Assembly (NCBI RefSeq): GCF_001625655.1
Contig: NZ_AUYB01000122.1
Coordinates: 17,205-81,204, forward strand
DNA: 64,000 nt
Direction of reading: 5' to 3'
From: Pseudoalteromonas luteoviolacea DSM 6061
GTDB taxonomy: Bacteria > Pseudomonadota > Gammaproteobacteria > Enterobacterales > Alteromonadaceae
The position numbers were made by a program, and so were the translations under genes. The notes beneath the pieces are model-generated. The model ran no database searches. It was given only the letters and a program-made list of their open reading frames with translations, and was not told the DNA's origin. Positions 17,831-26,626 of this stretch are shown here, piece after piece; the first letter of the stretch is position 1; every line of letters starts with the position of its first letter.

Positions 17831-18526
17831 TTAGAAGTTGTAACGGAGCGTTATCTGGCGATTTTCATATGCATCAGAGTCACTAAATAGTGCACTAATA
17901 GTGAAATCTTCGATGATCTTATATTGAAGACCTAGCTGATAAGAAAATTTATTTTCAGAGCCAATATCATTGATGTGTTGGTAGCCAACACCTGCTACAC
18001 CGCTTACAGTATCAGAAAACGCATAGTGATAATTTGCTTGTAAACCATAAGTTCGGTTGTGTGATGTCGCTTTGGTATCGAATACGGTTATTTCAGGGCT
18101 ATAGCCATTAACTTTGAATTGACCAGAACCTTTATTAGTTCCTTCAAATTCAAATCGTCCAACGAAGCCTGTTAGTTCGATTACTGCGTTTTGCTCAACT
18201 GGTACAAGGTAAGAAATACCGAGTTCCCACTGAGTTGCATCATATCCTTTATTACCCGTCAGCTTATGAACTGCATTACTGTATTGATTGATGCGAGTGT
18301 ATTGTTCGTCAAACGAAGTATCAGAGTATAGGCCAGATACAACCCACTTTTCGTTTAACTGAGTACTAGCTTCAATGGCAAATCCATCAAAGCTGTCAGT
18401 GACATTGCTATTAGCTGCTTTGAATTCAGCGTATCCTGCGCCAATATAGTCGAAGTTAATCACATCGTTAGCCATTGCGTTTGAGCAAAGCAGTGCGACT
18501 GAAAGGGCAAGAATTGATTGTTTCAT
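17831..18526 (-). CDS. outer-membrane beta-barrel protein (paralogue 1)
   Basis: A 231-residue protein with a signal peptide (MKQSILALSVALLCSNAMA, cut near residue 19). It has alternating amphipathic strands, NFDYIGAGYAEFKA at the start, glycine/aromatic-rich turns and the C-terminal QITLRYNF with terminal phenylalanine, the classic outer-membrane insertion signal. By strand count it is probably an 8- to 10-stranded OmpW/OprF-N-like barrel. The gene at 18913 is a paralogue with nearly the same signal peptide and ending. Function is unknown; a porin or adhesion role is possible. Confidence 0.78.
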   Translation of the reverse strand: MKQSILALSVALLCSNAMANDVINFDYIGAGYAEFKAANSNVTDSFDGFAIEASTQLNEKWVVSGLYSDTSFDEQYTRINQYSNAVHKLTGNKGYDATQWELGISYLVPVEQNAVIELTGFVGRFEFEGTNKGSGQFKVNGYSPEITVFDTKATSHNRTYGLQANYHYAFSDTVSGVAGVGYQHINDIGSENKFSYQLGLQYKIIEDFTISALFSDSDAYENRQITLRYNF

Positions 18527-18880
18527 AATAATCCATAATTAATTGCAGAAAAAACAATGCGCATCATACATATTTTGTAAATTATGTAAAGCTCTGATTT
18601 TGTTTGCTTTTATCTTTAACCTGATGTGTATTATTTGTTTCATTTATAGGTATGTTGTTGTTATTTTGGGAAAATATGAATAGAGAATTTTAGGTAGATT
18701 GTCTACGTTAGTTTGTCTGTAATGGATGTTTTAGGCAGTAGTAAAGGGGTGTGGTTAGAGATTTGGCCATAACAACACAGCTGAATTGCGCATATTAAAG
18801 TGATGGATGTCTAGGGTAATATAATTATTGGTGTGAGAATATTTGCTGTGGGGCTTTTTGGCAATCAAATGGTTTTGAAA
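18527..18880. other. intergenic region between the paralogous barrel genes
   Basis: About 350 bases, AT-rich next to the downstream gene start (promoter of the gene ending at 17831) and without a credible ORF. It separates the paralogues enough that each probably has its own promoter. Confidence 0.4.
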
Positions 18881-18898
18881 GGGAGCGCAAGCGCCCCC
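18881..18898 (-). terminator. terminator of barrel paralogue 2
   Basis: GGGAGCGC (18881-18888) and GCGCCCCC (18891-18898) form a GC-rich stem (one mismatch, 2-nt spacer). Read on the minus strand it is followed by TTTC, 15 bases past the stop at 18913. Confidence 0.55.
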
Positions 18899-18912
18899 AT
18901 ATTTTTTAACGT

Positions 18913-19608
18913 TTAAAAGTTGTAACGTAGTGTAACTTGATGATTTTGATAAACATCTACATTGCGGTACAGTGCACTGATGGTGAAATCAGGCGTGATG
19001 TTGTAGTTTAGTCCCAGCTGGTAAACAAACTCATTTTCTTGTTCAGCGTCATTAATGCGCTCATAGCCTATACCAGCTTCTGCGCTAAATGAATCTGAAA
19101 ATGCATAGTGGTAATTTACGTTTAAGCCATAAGTACTATTATGAGCTTTACCACCGTAGGTGTAAGATGTTACAGACTCGACGTTATCTAACACTTCGAG
19201 CTCTTCGCCCATAGTAGTAGATTCAAGATTTAATCTGCCAATATGTGCAGCAAGCTCTAACACCGAGCTTTCATCAAGTTCAATTAAGTAAGCTGCACCT
19301 AGGTTAAACTGCTCAACGTCTAAATCTACATTCGTTTTGCCTGTAACTTCCGCACCAGTGTAGCGGTGGTAGTAGTATTGTTTAGTATAGTCTCGAGATG
19401 TGTTCAAGTATTGTGCAGAAATAACCCAGCTGTCATTAATTTTTTTACTTGTCTCGATTGCAAATCCATTAAAGCTTTCATCAGAATATGAATCATCAAT
19501 TTTTATTTTACCGTAACCTGCACCTACATAGTCGAAATTGAACGCATCATTTGCAATGGCGTTGCCTGAAAGTAGTGCAATAGATAGTGCTAAAAGTGAT
19601 TGTTTCAT
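18913..19608 (-). CDS. outer-membrane beta-barrel protein (paralogue 2)
   Basis: A 231-residue protein from the ATG at 19608 (AGGGA site upstream; the longer frame to 19638 adds ten residues before a normal signal peptide and is not favoured). The signal peptide MKQSLLALSIALLSGNAIA and the start NFDYVGAGYGKIK closely match the gene at 17831. Both share AYLI/SYLV strands, YGLNVNYHYAFSD, the phrase DFTISALY and the ending VTLRYNF. This is an ancient tandem duplication, diverged in the loop regions. Probable location is the outer membrane; the substrate is unknown. Confidence 0.78.
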   Translation of the reverse strand: MKQSLLALSIALLSGNAIANDAFNFDYVGAGYGKIKIDDSYSDESFNGFAIETSKKINDSWVISAQYLNTSRDYTKQYYYHRYTGAEVTGKTNVDLDVEQFNLGAAYLIELDESSVLELAAHIGRLNLESTTMGEELEVLDNVESVTSYTYGGKAHNSTYGLNVNYHYAFSDSFSAEAGIGYERINDAEQENEFVYQLGLNYNITPDFTISALYRNVDVYQNHQVTLRYNF

Positions 19609-19918
19609 AAAAGTCCCTATTATAATTACAAAAAACAACGCACATCATACAGAACGCGGTTTATTTGTAAAATACTGTTTTTGTTAATTATTATTTTCAT
19701 TTTTTACCGTTCTTTTATCTTGTTTCTATTGTGTGTACTTTTTGTTTCGAGGTGCTTTTTGGCGCGAAGATTACCTTAATATTTGCTTAATCCCGTACGC
19801 TACTTTGAACTATTTTTTCTATTGTCTTATTAATGAAAAGTCTAAATTTTATTATTGGACTAGTTCAAGAAAGTGCAGATTATTTGAGTTAGCTCGAAAG
19901 GCTGGGCGGGGTTTGGGT

Positions 19919-20683
19919 ATGTTCGATCTAAAAGGGAAAAAAGGCCTAGTTGTTGGAATTGCAAATCAGCATAGTATTGCATTTGCATGTACACAATTAC
20001 TGAGCAGTATGGGGGCGAGTGTAATAGCTAGTTATGCCAACGAAAAAGCGTCCAATTTTGTTACCCCTCTACAGGCTATTTTACCTGATGTCACTTTCAC
20101 ACAATGTGATGTTTGTTGTGACAAGCAGCTCATAAACTTAATTGAGCTCACACAGGCTAAATTTGGGCAGATTGACTTTGTCATCCACTCTGTTGCTTTT
20201 GCTCCTCTTGAAGACCTAAGAGGAGGGTTACTTAATTCAAGCCGCGAAGGGCTCAAGTTAGCAATGGATGTTTCATGTTGGTCATTTGTTCGTCTAGGAA
20301 GAATGGCCGAGCCTTTGCTTAACCCGTCATCAAGTCTTATCACCATGTCATATCTCGGCAGTGAACGAGCAGTGCAAAATTACAATCTGATGGGTCCTAT
20401 AAAGGCTGCTTTAGAATCTTCGGTGCGTTATATGGCGCTTGAACTTGGTGAGCAAGGTCACAGAGTCAATGCTGTGTCCCCAGGTCCTATCAAAACGCGC
20501 GCTGCATCAGGGCTGAAAGACTTTGATACTTTGCTGGAAAGAAGCACGAAGAAAGCTCCTTTGAAACGTGACCTGTCAACAAGGGATGTAGCAGGAGCCG
20601 TTTTGTATTTGGTTAGCGATCTCTCGTTGGCAATTACAGGAAATACGCTTTATGTGGATAATGGTTATCACGTGGTGGACTAG
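19919..20683 (+). CDS. fabI: enoyl-[acyl-carrier-protein] reductase, FabI type
   Basis: A 254-residue SDR-superfamily reductase counted from the ATG at 19919; the frame is open to 19733 but the upstream 62 codons are not FabI-like. NADH-binding motif GIANQHSIAFA matches FabI. The catalytic set is Y145 (in SYLG), Y155 and K162 (in YNLMGPIK), one residue from the E. coli numbering Y146/Y156/K163. The end DVAGAVLYLVSDLSLAITG is typical. It reduces trans-2-enoyl-ACP with NADH in the last step of each fatty-acid elongation round. The next gene, a MaoC-type dehydratase, starts three bases later, so the pair may serve a dedicated acyl chain rather than bulk synthesis. Family is secure; whether this is the main FabI is unknown. 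Confidence 0.85.
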   Translation: MFDLKGKKGLVVGIANQHSIAFACTQLLSSMGASVIASYANEKASNFVTPLQAILPDVTFTQCDVCCDKQLINLIELTQAKFGQIDFVIHSVAFAPLEDLRGGLLNSSREGLKLAMDVSCWSFVRLGRMAEPLLNPSSSLITMSYLGSERAVQNYNLMGPIKAALESSVRYMALELGEQGHRVNAVSPGPIKTRAASGLKDFDTLLERSTKKAPLKRDLSTRDVAGAVLYLVSDLSLAITGNTLYVDNGYHVVD

Positions 20684-20686
20684 AAG

Positions 20687-21166
20687 ATGATCTTAGAAAA
20701 TATCGTTTTTGAAGAAATAGAAATAGGCCTCAATGTATCAGTCGCTCGTACTGTTAAAACGAGTGATGTTATAGGCTTTGCTGCATTGACGGGGGATTAT
20801 AATCCAGTACATCTAAACGAAGAATATGCCAAAAATACTCGCTTTCATGGTGTAGTTGCCCATGGCATGTGGACTGCATCTCATATTTCTGCACTCATAG
20901 GCACACAACTTCCGGGGCCAGGATCTATTTATTTATCTCAAGAGTTGAAGTTTGTTGCGCCAGTTATGATTGGAGATGTTATTACGACTAAAGTAACCGT
21001 GATTGATAAAGATTTCGAGCATGGTTTTGTGACATTGGACTGCCAATGTACGAATCAAAACAAAGAAGAAGTTGTATTTGGGATTGCAACGATCCTAGCA
21101 CCCAAAGAGAAACAATTTATCGAGGTAATTGAGCCTACGGTAAAAGTGTACGACAAGATAAGTTAA
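20687..21166 (+). CDS. MaoC/PhaJ-like (R)-specific enoyl hydratase
   Basis: A 159-residue single hot-dog domain protein. The hydratase-2 catalytic dyad is visible as D37 and H42 in TGDYNPVHLNEEYA, matching D31/H36 of PhaJ, followed by FHGVVAHGMW and the product-site strand LKFVAPVMIGD. Such enzymes interconvert trans-2-enoyl and (R)-3-hydroxyacyl thioesters. It begins three bases after the FabI stop, so translation is probably coupled. Together the two could carry out dehydration and reduction of an acyl thioester, or feed an R-hydroxyacyl pool. The substrate carrier (CoA or ACP) is not known. Confidence 0.82.
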   Translation: MILENIVFEEIEIGLNVSVARTVKTSDVIGFAALTGDYNPVHLNEEYAKNTRFHGVVAHGMWTASHISALIGTQLPGPGSIYLSQELKFVAPVMIGDVITTKVTVIDKDFEHGFVTLDCQCTNQNKEEVVFGIATILAPKEKQFIEVIEPTVKVYDKIS

Positions 21167-21283
21167 TCATGTTGAACATAAGTATTTTGTTGCCTCAAGA
21201 ACAATAAATAAGCAACTCTCTTTGTTTGTATTATATTTTTAGAATCGCTCACAAAGGGTGTTTTTCGGCATCAGAAGGTAGAC

Positions 21284-23104
21284 ATGTTAGCGGAGCTAAA
21301 AATCTCAAACCGGCTCGGAATAGGCTTTTTTGTTTTACTGTTACTATTCGGCTGTGCCGTATTAGTTTCTATACAAGCACTTAATACAGCATCCGATGGC
21401 TTTAGGGACTATCGTTCACTTGCGAGAAATACAAATAATGCAGGCAGAGTACAAGCTAATTTACTTAGTCTTAGAATCGCAGCGCTGCACTATATCAACA
21501 ATGGTAAGGCCGATGCTCTGCGTGAAGAGCTTGCGCGAATGGCTGCGCTAAAAGAGCTTTTACAAAGCGCCCATCAAGATGCCATCAGTAAAGAACAGAT
21601 CAGAACGTTTAACGATGTAGAGCTATTGGCAGATAAATACGCTTCTACATTTGAGCAGGTAGCCGCGAGAATTTCCGAACGCAATAGCATTGTGCATGAC
21701 AAATTGAATGTGATTGGGCCAAGAATGGAACAAGACCTATCCCATATTTTATTGGATGCAAGGAAAGACAACGACATGGAAGCTGCATTTTTTGCAGCCA
21801 CGTCTTTGAGAAACTTGTTATTGGCAAGGTTATATGTAGTCAAGTTTTTGGATACCAACGATGCGCAAGACATTGATCGAGTTCAATCTGAGTACGCTCT
21901 TTTTAGAGAAAATTTAAGAACGCTAGGCACATTAATTCAAGAGAAAAAACGACAAAATTATTTCTTCAACTTGCAGCGGCTTGCGCCGAAATACATCGAT
22001 AGTTTTAATCGTTTGACTCAAGTTATCGAGTCTCGCAACCGTTTAAAACGCGAGTACCTAGATGTTATCGGTCAGCAAGCTGCAAAACAAATAGAAGAAT
22101 TAAAGCTGAGTATAAAAGATCGACAGGATCATATGGGCCCTTTACTACAAAGGGACAATCGTAATTCGCAAACACTGGTGGCAACCGTGAGTGTGATTAG
22201 TTTCGTTGTTGCAATATCTTTAGCGGTACTTATATCTAAATCAATTACGACTCCGATTAATGAAGCTGTATCTATTGCAAATGCATTAGCCCAAGGTAAT
22301 TTGATTATTAGCAAAAAAATCAAAGGTGATAGTGAGACTTCTCGTCTATTACGGGCTTTGCAGGGAATGTCTAAACAATTTTCTACTGTGGTAAAAGAAG
22401 TAAAACAAAGCTCCGCAGCTTTGGAAAGTGTTTCTACGTTGGTCATTAAAACAGCCAAAGAAATGGCAAACTCAGCGGCAGAGCAAGAGCAGAGTGTTGC
22501 GAATACAAAAAGCGCAGCGTTACAAATCGGAGAGTCAATAAAAAGCAATAGTGAATATGCCTTGGCAACGGACAGAGTAGCAATAAATACGACCAAAGAA
22601 GCGGAAGATGGTGGCGGAAAGGTCAAGCAAACCATAGAAGCAATGCGGACAATCGCTGAACAAATTAAGATAATTGATGACATTGCTTATCAGACAAACC
22701 TACTTGCTTTAAATGCAACGATAGAAGCATCAAGAGCTGGAACACATGGCAAAGGATTTGCTGTTGTGGCAAGTGAGGTCCGTAAATTGGCTGAGCGCTG
22801 TCAGCAAGCGTCAGAAAGAATTGGTGAAACCGCTGCTGAAAGTGTAAATCTTGCTGAGGTAGCAGGTAAACAGCTAGAGACAATTATACCCGCTGCTAAT
22901 AAAACATCGGAACTAGTTCAAAATATGATGAATATTTCAGGACAACAACAGGCAGGATTAGAGCAGATCAATCAAACAGTCAAAGCGGTAGAAACGGCAA
23001 CATATAGAAATACCCAAGCAAGCAATAGCTTAACACGTTCAGTGGAGGACATTGTAAATGTGTCTGAAAACCTGCAAAACAGTGCTGCATTTTTCAAGTT
23101 GTAG
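21284..23104 (+). CDS. methyl-accepting chemotaxis protein
   Basis: A 606-residue chemoreceptor. TM1 is at about 11-30, a long all-helical periplasmic region (about 35-290, the size and style of a helical bimodular domain) follows, then TM2 at about 293-316. A HAMP linker (SKSITTPINEAVSIANALAQGNL) leads into the cytoplasmic signalling hairpin with its tip IAYQTNLLALNATIEASRAG and then GFAVVASEVRKLAER. It senses a periplasmic ligand and signals through CheA/CheW at the cell pole. The tip varies slightly from the commonest form (NATIEASRAG for NAAVEAARAG). No che genes are adjacent and it lacks a C-terminal CheR-binding pentapeptide. Confidence 0.92.
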   Translation: MLAELKISNRLGIGFFVLLLLFGCAVLVSIQALNTASDGFRDYRSLARNTNNAGRVQANLLSLRIAALHYINNGKADALREELARMAALKELLQSAHQDAISKEQIRTFNDVELLADKYASTFEQVAARISERNSIVHDKLNVIGPRMEQDLSHILLDARKDNDMEAAFFAATSLRNLLLARLYVVKFLDTNDAQDIDRVQSEYALFRENLRTLGTLIQEKKRQNYFFNLQRLAPKYIDSFNRLTQVIESRNRLKREYLDVIGQQAAKQIEELKLSIKDRQDHMGPLLQRDNRNSQTLVATVSVISFVVAISLAVLISKSITTPINEAVSIANALAQGNLIISKKIKGDSETSRLLRALQGMSKQFSTVVKEVKQSSAALESVSTLVIKTAKEMANSAAEQEQSVANTKSAALQIGESIKSNSEYALATDRVAINTTKEAEDGGGKVKQTIEAMRTIAEQIKIIDDIAYQTNLLALNATIEASRAGTHGKGFAVVASEVRKLAERCQQASERIGETAAESVNLAEVAGKQLETIIPAANKTSELVQNMMNISGQQQAGLEQINQTVKAVETATYRNTQASNSLTRSVEDIVNVSENLQNSAAFFKL

Positions 23105-23165
23105 GCTGCGAATAAGGTGATGTAAACGACTATGAGTTTGGCTGTTGGGCAATAGATTTGGAGTT

Positions 23166-23201
23166 TAGCTAGGAAGCCGTGTATATACGGTTACCTAGCT
23201 A
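23166..23201. terminator. long hairpin between convergent genes
   Basis: TAGCTAGG (23166-23173) pairs with CCTAGCTA (23194-23201). The enclosed CCGT/ACGG pair extends a second stem. It lies between the convergent chemoreceptor and dehydrogenase genes and probably terminates both transcripts. Confidence 0.55.
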
Positions 23202-23212
23202 TAAATAATACT

Positions 23213-24634
23213 CTACTTACTTGGTGATAGCGCTATGATTTTACTCTCATTTGCTTGCCTGTCATTCATAGTAATATAAAGTTTGCCATTTGGTGCTACG
23301 ACAACATCTCTGATCCTACCTAACCCCTTCAGGATTATTTCATCTTCAACAACTTTATCGTTTTTGATCCGTAAACGATGTAGTTGTTTTTTAGCTAAGC
23401 TGCCTACAAACAAGTCTCCCTGCCATTGTTGAAACAATTTATGGGTGTAGAAGTTCATACCTGCAACGGCAATAGAAGGAGTCCATTGGTGCACGGGTTG
23501 CTGCATCCCCGGCAAACTAGTATGGGGCGTGATAGGTGTACCATCGTAATTCATACCATAGGTTATCTTTGGCCATCCGTAATTAAGCCCTTTGGTGATT
23601 AAGTTAAGCTCGTCACCACCTCTAGGGCCGTGCTCCGTTGACCAAATTTGATGTGTTATGGGGTGCTTAACTAAGCCCTGTGGATTTCTGTTACCATAAG
23701 TCCAAATTGTTTTTAGCGCTTTAGAGTGGTTGAAAAAGGGGTTATCTTTGGGTATTTGCCCATTTTTATATATTCGATGTACTTTACCATTTTGTGTCGC
23801 TAGGTCTTGTGCATCATCTTGATGACCTTCATCTCCATTGCTAAAAAATAAGTATTCCCCTGAAATGGCAAAGCGCGAGCCAAAATGCCACCCTCTGTTT
23901 CTGTGTGTTTGCTTAGGGGCTTCAAACAAGGTCTGCTGTTCGACCCATTGGTTGTTTTTAATTTTGCCACGGACAATCGCTGTAATACCAATGTCTTGCC
24001 CTGCCTTATTTTGACCTGTTTTCTTACTATATGAGAGATATACCCAGCCGTTCTGTGCGTAGTCTGGATCCGGCATGACATCTAGCATGCCACCTTGACC
24101 TCGATGCCAAACTTCAGGTGTATTTTTAATTTGGGTTGATTGACCATTTTTATCAAGGAGCCAGAGCTGTCCCTCTCTTAAGGTATATAAGAGGCTACCA
24201 TCAGGTAAAAAGTCCATGGCCCAGATAATTCCAGATGTCGATGTAACCTCTTGTGTATTGACGCTGTGATACTTAGTGCTAAAACGTTTATTGATAGTTG
24301 GGGTTTTGATAGCTTGGACATCAGCGCGATAGCCTGCCTCTCGGATGTAGACAACCAAGGTACGAATAGTTTCTTCTGACAATGAAGCACCAAAAGCGGG
24401 CATACCCTTTTCTTTAACACCAAACTTAATAGCTTCTGAGAGAGATTTGTCGGAACCATCTTTAAGCCAAGTGGTGTCAAGTAACGATCCTGCCATTCCC
24501 CCTTGTAGTTGCTCTCCATGACATGAGGCACAGTTGGCTTTAAATATATCTTCCACTTTTACCGCAGCTGACGCGGTCAAAGAAGAGGTGCAAAGAATGC
24601 TGAGTGCAGTTACTAAATAGTTGGTTTTTCTCAT
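23213..24634 (-). CDS. cytochrome c - PQQ-type aldose sugar dehydrogenase fusion
   Basis: A 473-residue secreted protein from the ATG at 24634; the frame continues to 24679 without a better start. A signal peptide (to about residue 23) is followed by a class I cytochrome c domain with heme site CASCH (C35-H39) and the axial methionine region KGMPAFG. Then comes a soluble quinoprotein glucose/aldose dehydrogenase beta-propeller (YliI/Asd family): IWAMDFLPDGSLLYT, WHFGSRFAIS, HGPRGGDELNLITKGLNYGW and DVVVAPNGKLY. It would oxidise aldoses in the periplasm and pass electrons to the fused heme and then the respiratory chain. PQQ dependence is by family; no pqq genes are here. Confidence 0.83.
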   Translation of the reverse strand: MRKTNYLVTALSILCTSSLTASAAVKVEDIFKANCASCHGEQLQGGMAGSLLDTTWLKDGSDKSLSEAIKFGVKEKGMPAFGASLSEETIRTLVVYIREAGYRADVQAIKTPTINKRFSTKYHSVNTQEVTSTSGIIWAMDFLPDGSLLYTLREGQLWLLDKNGQSTQIKNTPEVWHRGQGGMLDVMPDPDYAQNGWVYLSYSKKTGQNKAGQDIGITAIVRGKIKNNQWVEQQTLFEAPKQTHRNRGWHFGSRFAISGEYLFFSNGDEGHQDDAQDLATQNGKVHRIYKNGQIPKDNPFFNHSKALKTIWTYGNRNPQGLVKHPITHQIWSTEHGPRGGDELNLITKGLNYGWPKITYGMNYDGTPITPHTSLPGMQQPVHQWTPSIAVAGMNFYTHKLFQQWQGDLFVGSLAKKQLHRLRIKNDKVVEDEIILKGLGRIRDVVVAPNGKLYITMNDRQANESKIIALSPSK

Positions 24635-24843
24635 TGTTATATGCCCGCATTTTGTTAAGTACTCAGCAAGTATAATCACTGCTGGTGAATAAAAAACACT
24701 TTAATCGATAGAATGAAAATATACCGTGCTGCGCATACTAATAGCAGCTTTATTGAACTACTTTACTGGGAAGCTGAAATAAACTTGATATCGTTGATTT
24801 ATCTAAAAAAATAGGGCCGTTTTGATAGACGTAATAATTACAC
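24635..24843. other. intergenic region
   Basis: No gene. It holds the promoter side of the dehydrogenase gene on the minus strand and leads into the decayed peptide gene at 24844. No clear operator is seen. Confidence 0.35.
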
Positions 24844-24938
24844 ATGAAACTGCAACTAAAGAAAAAACTCAAACGATTAAACATAATAGCGCAGATATTG
24901 TAAAAGAGAAAACACCACAAGTTGTGTACAGATTTTAA
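24844..24938 (+). pseudogene. relic RiPP-like precursor gene, frameshifted and truncated
   Basis: The ATG at 24844 encodes MKLQLKKKLKRLN, the same kind of leader as the peptides at 10294 and 35481, then runs out of frame to a TAA at 24901. If one base is restored near 24881, the reading continues H-N-S-A-D-I-V-K-E-K-T-P-Q-V, which parallels the TPRV-AGG leader end of the intact peptide at 10294. Where AGG should follow, the sequence reads V-Y-R-F-stop (24936-24938). There is no ribosome-binding site before the ATG. I read this as a dead copy that lost its core region; chance similarity of a lysine-rich stretch cannot be excluded. Confidence 0.45.
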
Positions 24939-25022
24939 CTGTGATTTTGCAGGCAGAGCAACCCTACAACGTTAACTTGCAGAGTTTGTACATACCGCTG
25001 ATTACAAGGTAGATTAATTTGA

Positions 25023-25043
25023 GGGCGCGTTTGTACTGCGCCC
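25023..25043 (-). terminator. hairpin downstream of the 25111 gene
   Basis: GGGCGC (25023-25028) pairs with GCGCCC (25038-25043) around 9 bases, about 70 bases beyond the stop of the minus-strand gene. The T-run is poor, so this is a modest candidate. Confidence 0.4.
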
Positions 25044-25110
25044 TTCATACGCCCTTCATAGGTGGTGACACTCAATTCATTCCACTAAATTTGGGGTCAC
25101 CCTAATGCTA

Positions 25111-25662
25111 TCAGCTGTGTGCCAATATATTTGGCTGTGCCGTACAAAACAGCTTACCAGATTCTAAATGCTTACCTCTTACAAAAAACTCAAATAGTGG
25201 AGAGCTAGAAGAAAAGTCAGTGATCGGATGATGAGCAGGCACCTGAATATTGATAATGGCAAGAGATTTATTAGAGAGATCTACACTTGCGGTTACATGT
25301 TTCTCTTCTGGTGGTAATTCAAGAGATGGAGAGTGCGTGTGGACGAGTGTTGTAGCATCAGGGTTAAAGATGATTTCAGCAAACTCCCAATGAGGGTCTT
25401 GCATAAATAGCTTTAAACAAAGGTTTGCTGGCTGCGATATATCCCTTCTATCTACAAATGAGATATTTGGAGCAATTTGAAGACTATGAAGAAAAGCACT
25501 TTCATGACTGCAGGGGTCCAAGGCTAGTTGCCATAGGAAATCTTCTTTCGGGAGAAGCTGTTTTAATTTTTCAGTGTCATTTTCATTTATTCTAAGCAAT
25601 TGTGACTTACTAATTTTTGTGAGAGGGTGGATACAGCGGGAGATTTCTTGGTTTGCTGACAT
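25111..25662 (-). CDS. hypothetical soluble protein
   Basis: A 183-residue protein counted from the ATG at 25662 (MSANQEIS; GAAG about nine bases upstream). The frame is open to 25701 but those 13 residues are very polar and lack a ribosome-binding site. There is no signal peptide or membrane segment. The middle has an acidic beta-rich part (LHSLQIAPNISFVDRR, LCLKLFMQDPHWEF) and the end a serine-rich loop (DFSSSSPLFEFF). I recognise no family and it has no operon partner, so function is unknown. Confidence 0.5.
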   Translation of the reverse strand: MSANQEISRCIHPLTKISKSQLLRINENDTEKLKQLLPKEDFLWQLALDPCSHESAFLHSLQIAPNISFVDRRDISQPANLCLKLFMQDPHWEFAEIIFNPDATTLVHTHSPSLELPPEEKHVTASVDLSNKSLAIINIQVPAHHPITDFSSSSPLFEFFVRGKHLESGKLFCTAQPNILAHS

Positions 25663-25797
25663 GTAACTTCTATCCTTATGATTTTTATTGGATAATATCA
25701 TTTTAAGGTTGCTCGAATAGGTCGGTTTGTGTCCGGTTTTAGCTTATAATGTAAAGCAATTCATTAATATTAGATGGCATCAAATTTAAATAGACTA

Positions 25798-25827
25798 TTG
25801 ACATATAATAAACTTTGTACCTAATAT
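25798..25827 (+). promoter_or_regulatory. sigma-70 promoter for a second candidate small RNA
   Basis: A perfect -35 TTGACA (25798-25803), 18-base spacer and a near-consensus -10 TAATAT (25822-25827). The gene downstream (26128) lies beyond a strong terminator, so the promoter may serve a separate short transcript. Confidence 0.55.
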
Positions 25828-25833
25828 GGGTTT

Positions 25834-26008
25834 GTGTTTGTTACTTGTATTGAATAAGTAGTAGAGCACGAATCAAGAAACTAAGTATCTGACTGTCGAT
25901 AAAGCTATATTCGGGGAGTGCATTGACGGCTAAAAAAATATAATAACAATGGTAGCCTGTTCAGTGCTTAGTTAATGTTGTAGCCCTTATTCAGGGCTAC
26001 TTTCTTTT
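25834..26008 (+). ncRNA. candidate small RNA of about 175 nt
   Basis: From the predicted start of the promoter at 25798 to the terminator at 25980-26008 there is no ORF with a ribosome-binding site; only an eight-codon ATG frame (M-V-A-C-S-V-L-S) occurs. The sequence matches no RNA family I know. It could also be an untranslated leader whose terminator acts as an attenuator for the DUF1353 gene that follows 120 bases later. Confidence 0.4.
25980..26008 (+). terminator. strong rho-independent terminator
   Basis: GTAGCCCT (25980-25987) pairs perfectly with AGGGCTAC (25993-26000) around five bases and is followed by TTTCTTTT. Confidence 0.8.
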
Positions 26009-26127
26009 ATCACTTTTACCCAAGTTTCGCAAAGAATTAACGAGTTTATACTCAGAAATATATAAAGTGACATATCGAACTGCTTGAATGTGGCCAAGAC
26101 CACTTTTAAATTAAATGAAGGTATATC

Positions 26128-26574
26128 ATGGATACACTGAATTTAAGACCTGTTTTAGAAACGCATTCGAACAAGCTTGAAACCGCCTATGAACTTATTG
26201 AAGATTTTCCCTATGAACATGAAGGTAAGATACACTGGGTGCCAAAGTATTTTCAATATGATGGAGCAAGTATTCCGTCTCTTGCTTATTATTTAGTTGG
26301 CACCCCTTTCAGCCCTCGGTATATGAAAGCTGCGCTTGTTCATGATTGGCTGTATCACACTCACGAAATTCAACGTGAGTCTGCTGATACACTCTTTTAT
26401 CGTATGCTATGTGATGCTGGAGTAGGGAGTACAAAAGCTTCTTTGATGAAGGTAGCCGTTGAAAAATTTGGTCGTTGGTATTGGCACAATGATGCAGATG
26501 ATGAAGCGTATAAAGCTGAATTGACTGATAAGATTATCAATGATGGCAGGGAGCCAAGCGTTTACGGTCTTTAA
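26128..26574 (+). CDS. DUF1353 domain protein
   Basis: A 148-residue protein of the DUF1353 family, common in phages and in bacterial accessory regions. The family signature is visible: VPKYFQYDGASIPSLAYYLVG near residue 37, then YMKAALVHDWLYH near 71 and a DTLFYRMLCDAGV helix, ending in an aromatic-rich FGRWYW. The family's function is unknown; the conserved H-D-W-L-Y core suggests a metal or active site. It may be a phage-derived gene kept as a single copy, since no other phage genes are next to it. Start at 26128 is supported by GAAGG. Confidence 0.75.
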   Translation: MDTLNLRPVLETHSNKLETAYELIEDFPYEHEGKIHWVPKYFQYDGASIPSLAYYLVGTPFSPRYMKAALVHDWLYHTHEIQRESADTLFYRMLCDAGVGSTKASLMKVAVEKFGRWYWHNDADDEAYKAELTDKIINDGREPSVYGL

Positions 26575-26626
26575 ATGTTTAGACTATGCTGGGCAGTAAT
26601 GGCCCAGCTTAGTCAAGGTTGAGCGT

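Noticed and set aside
22129..22683. 184-codon antisense frame within the chemoreceptor
   Set aside because: It lies wholly inside a clear chemoreceptor gene, with no promoter or ribosome-binding site.
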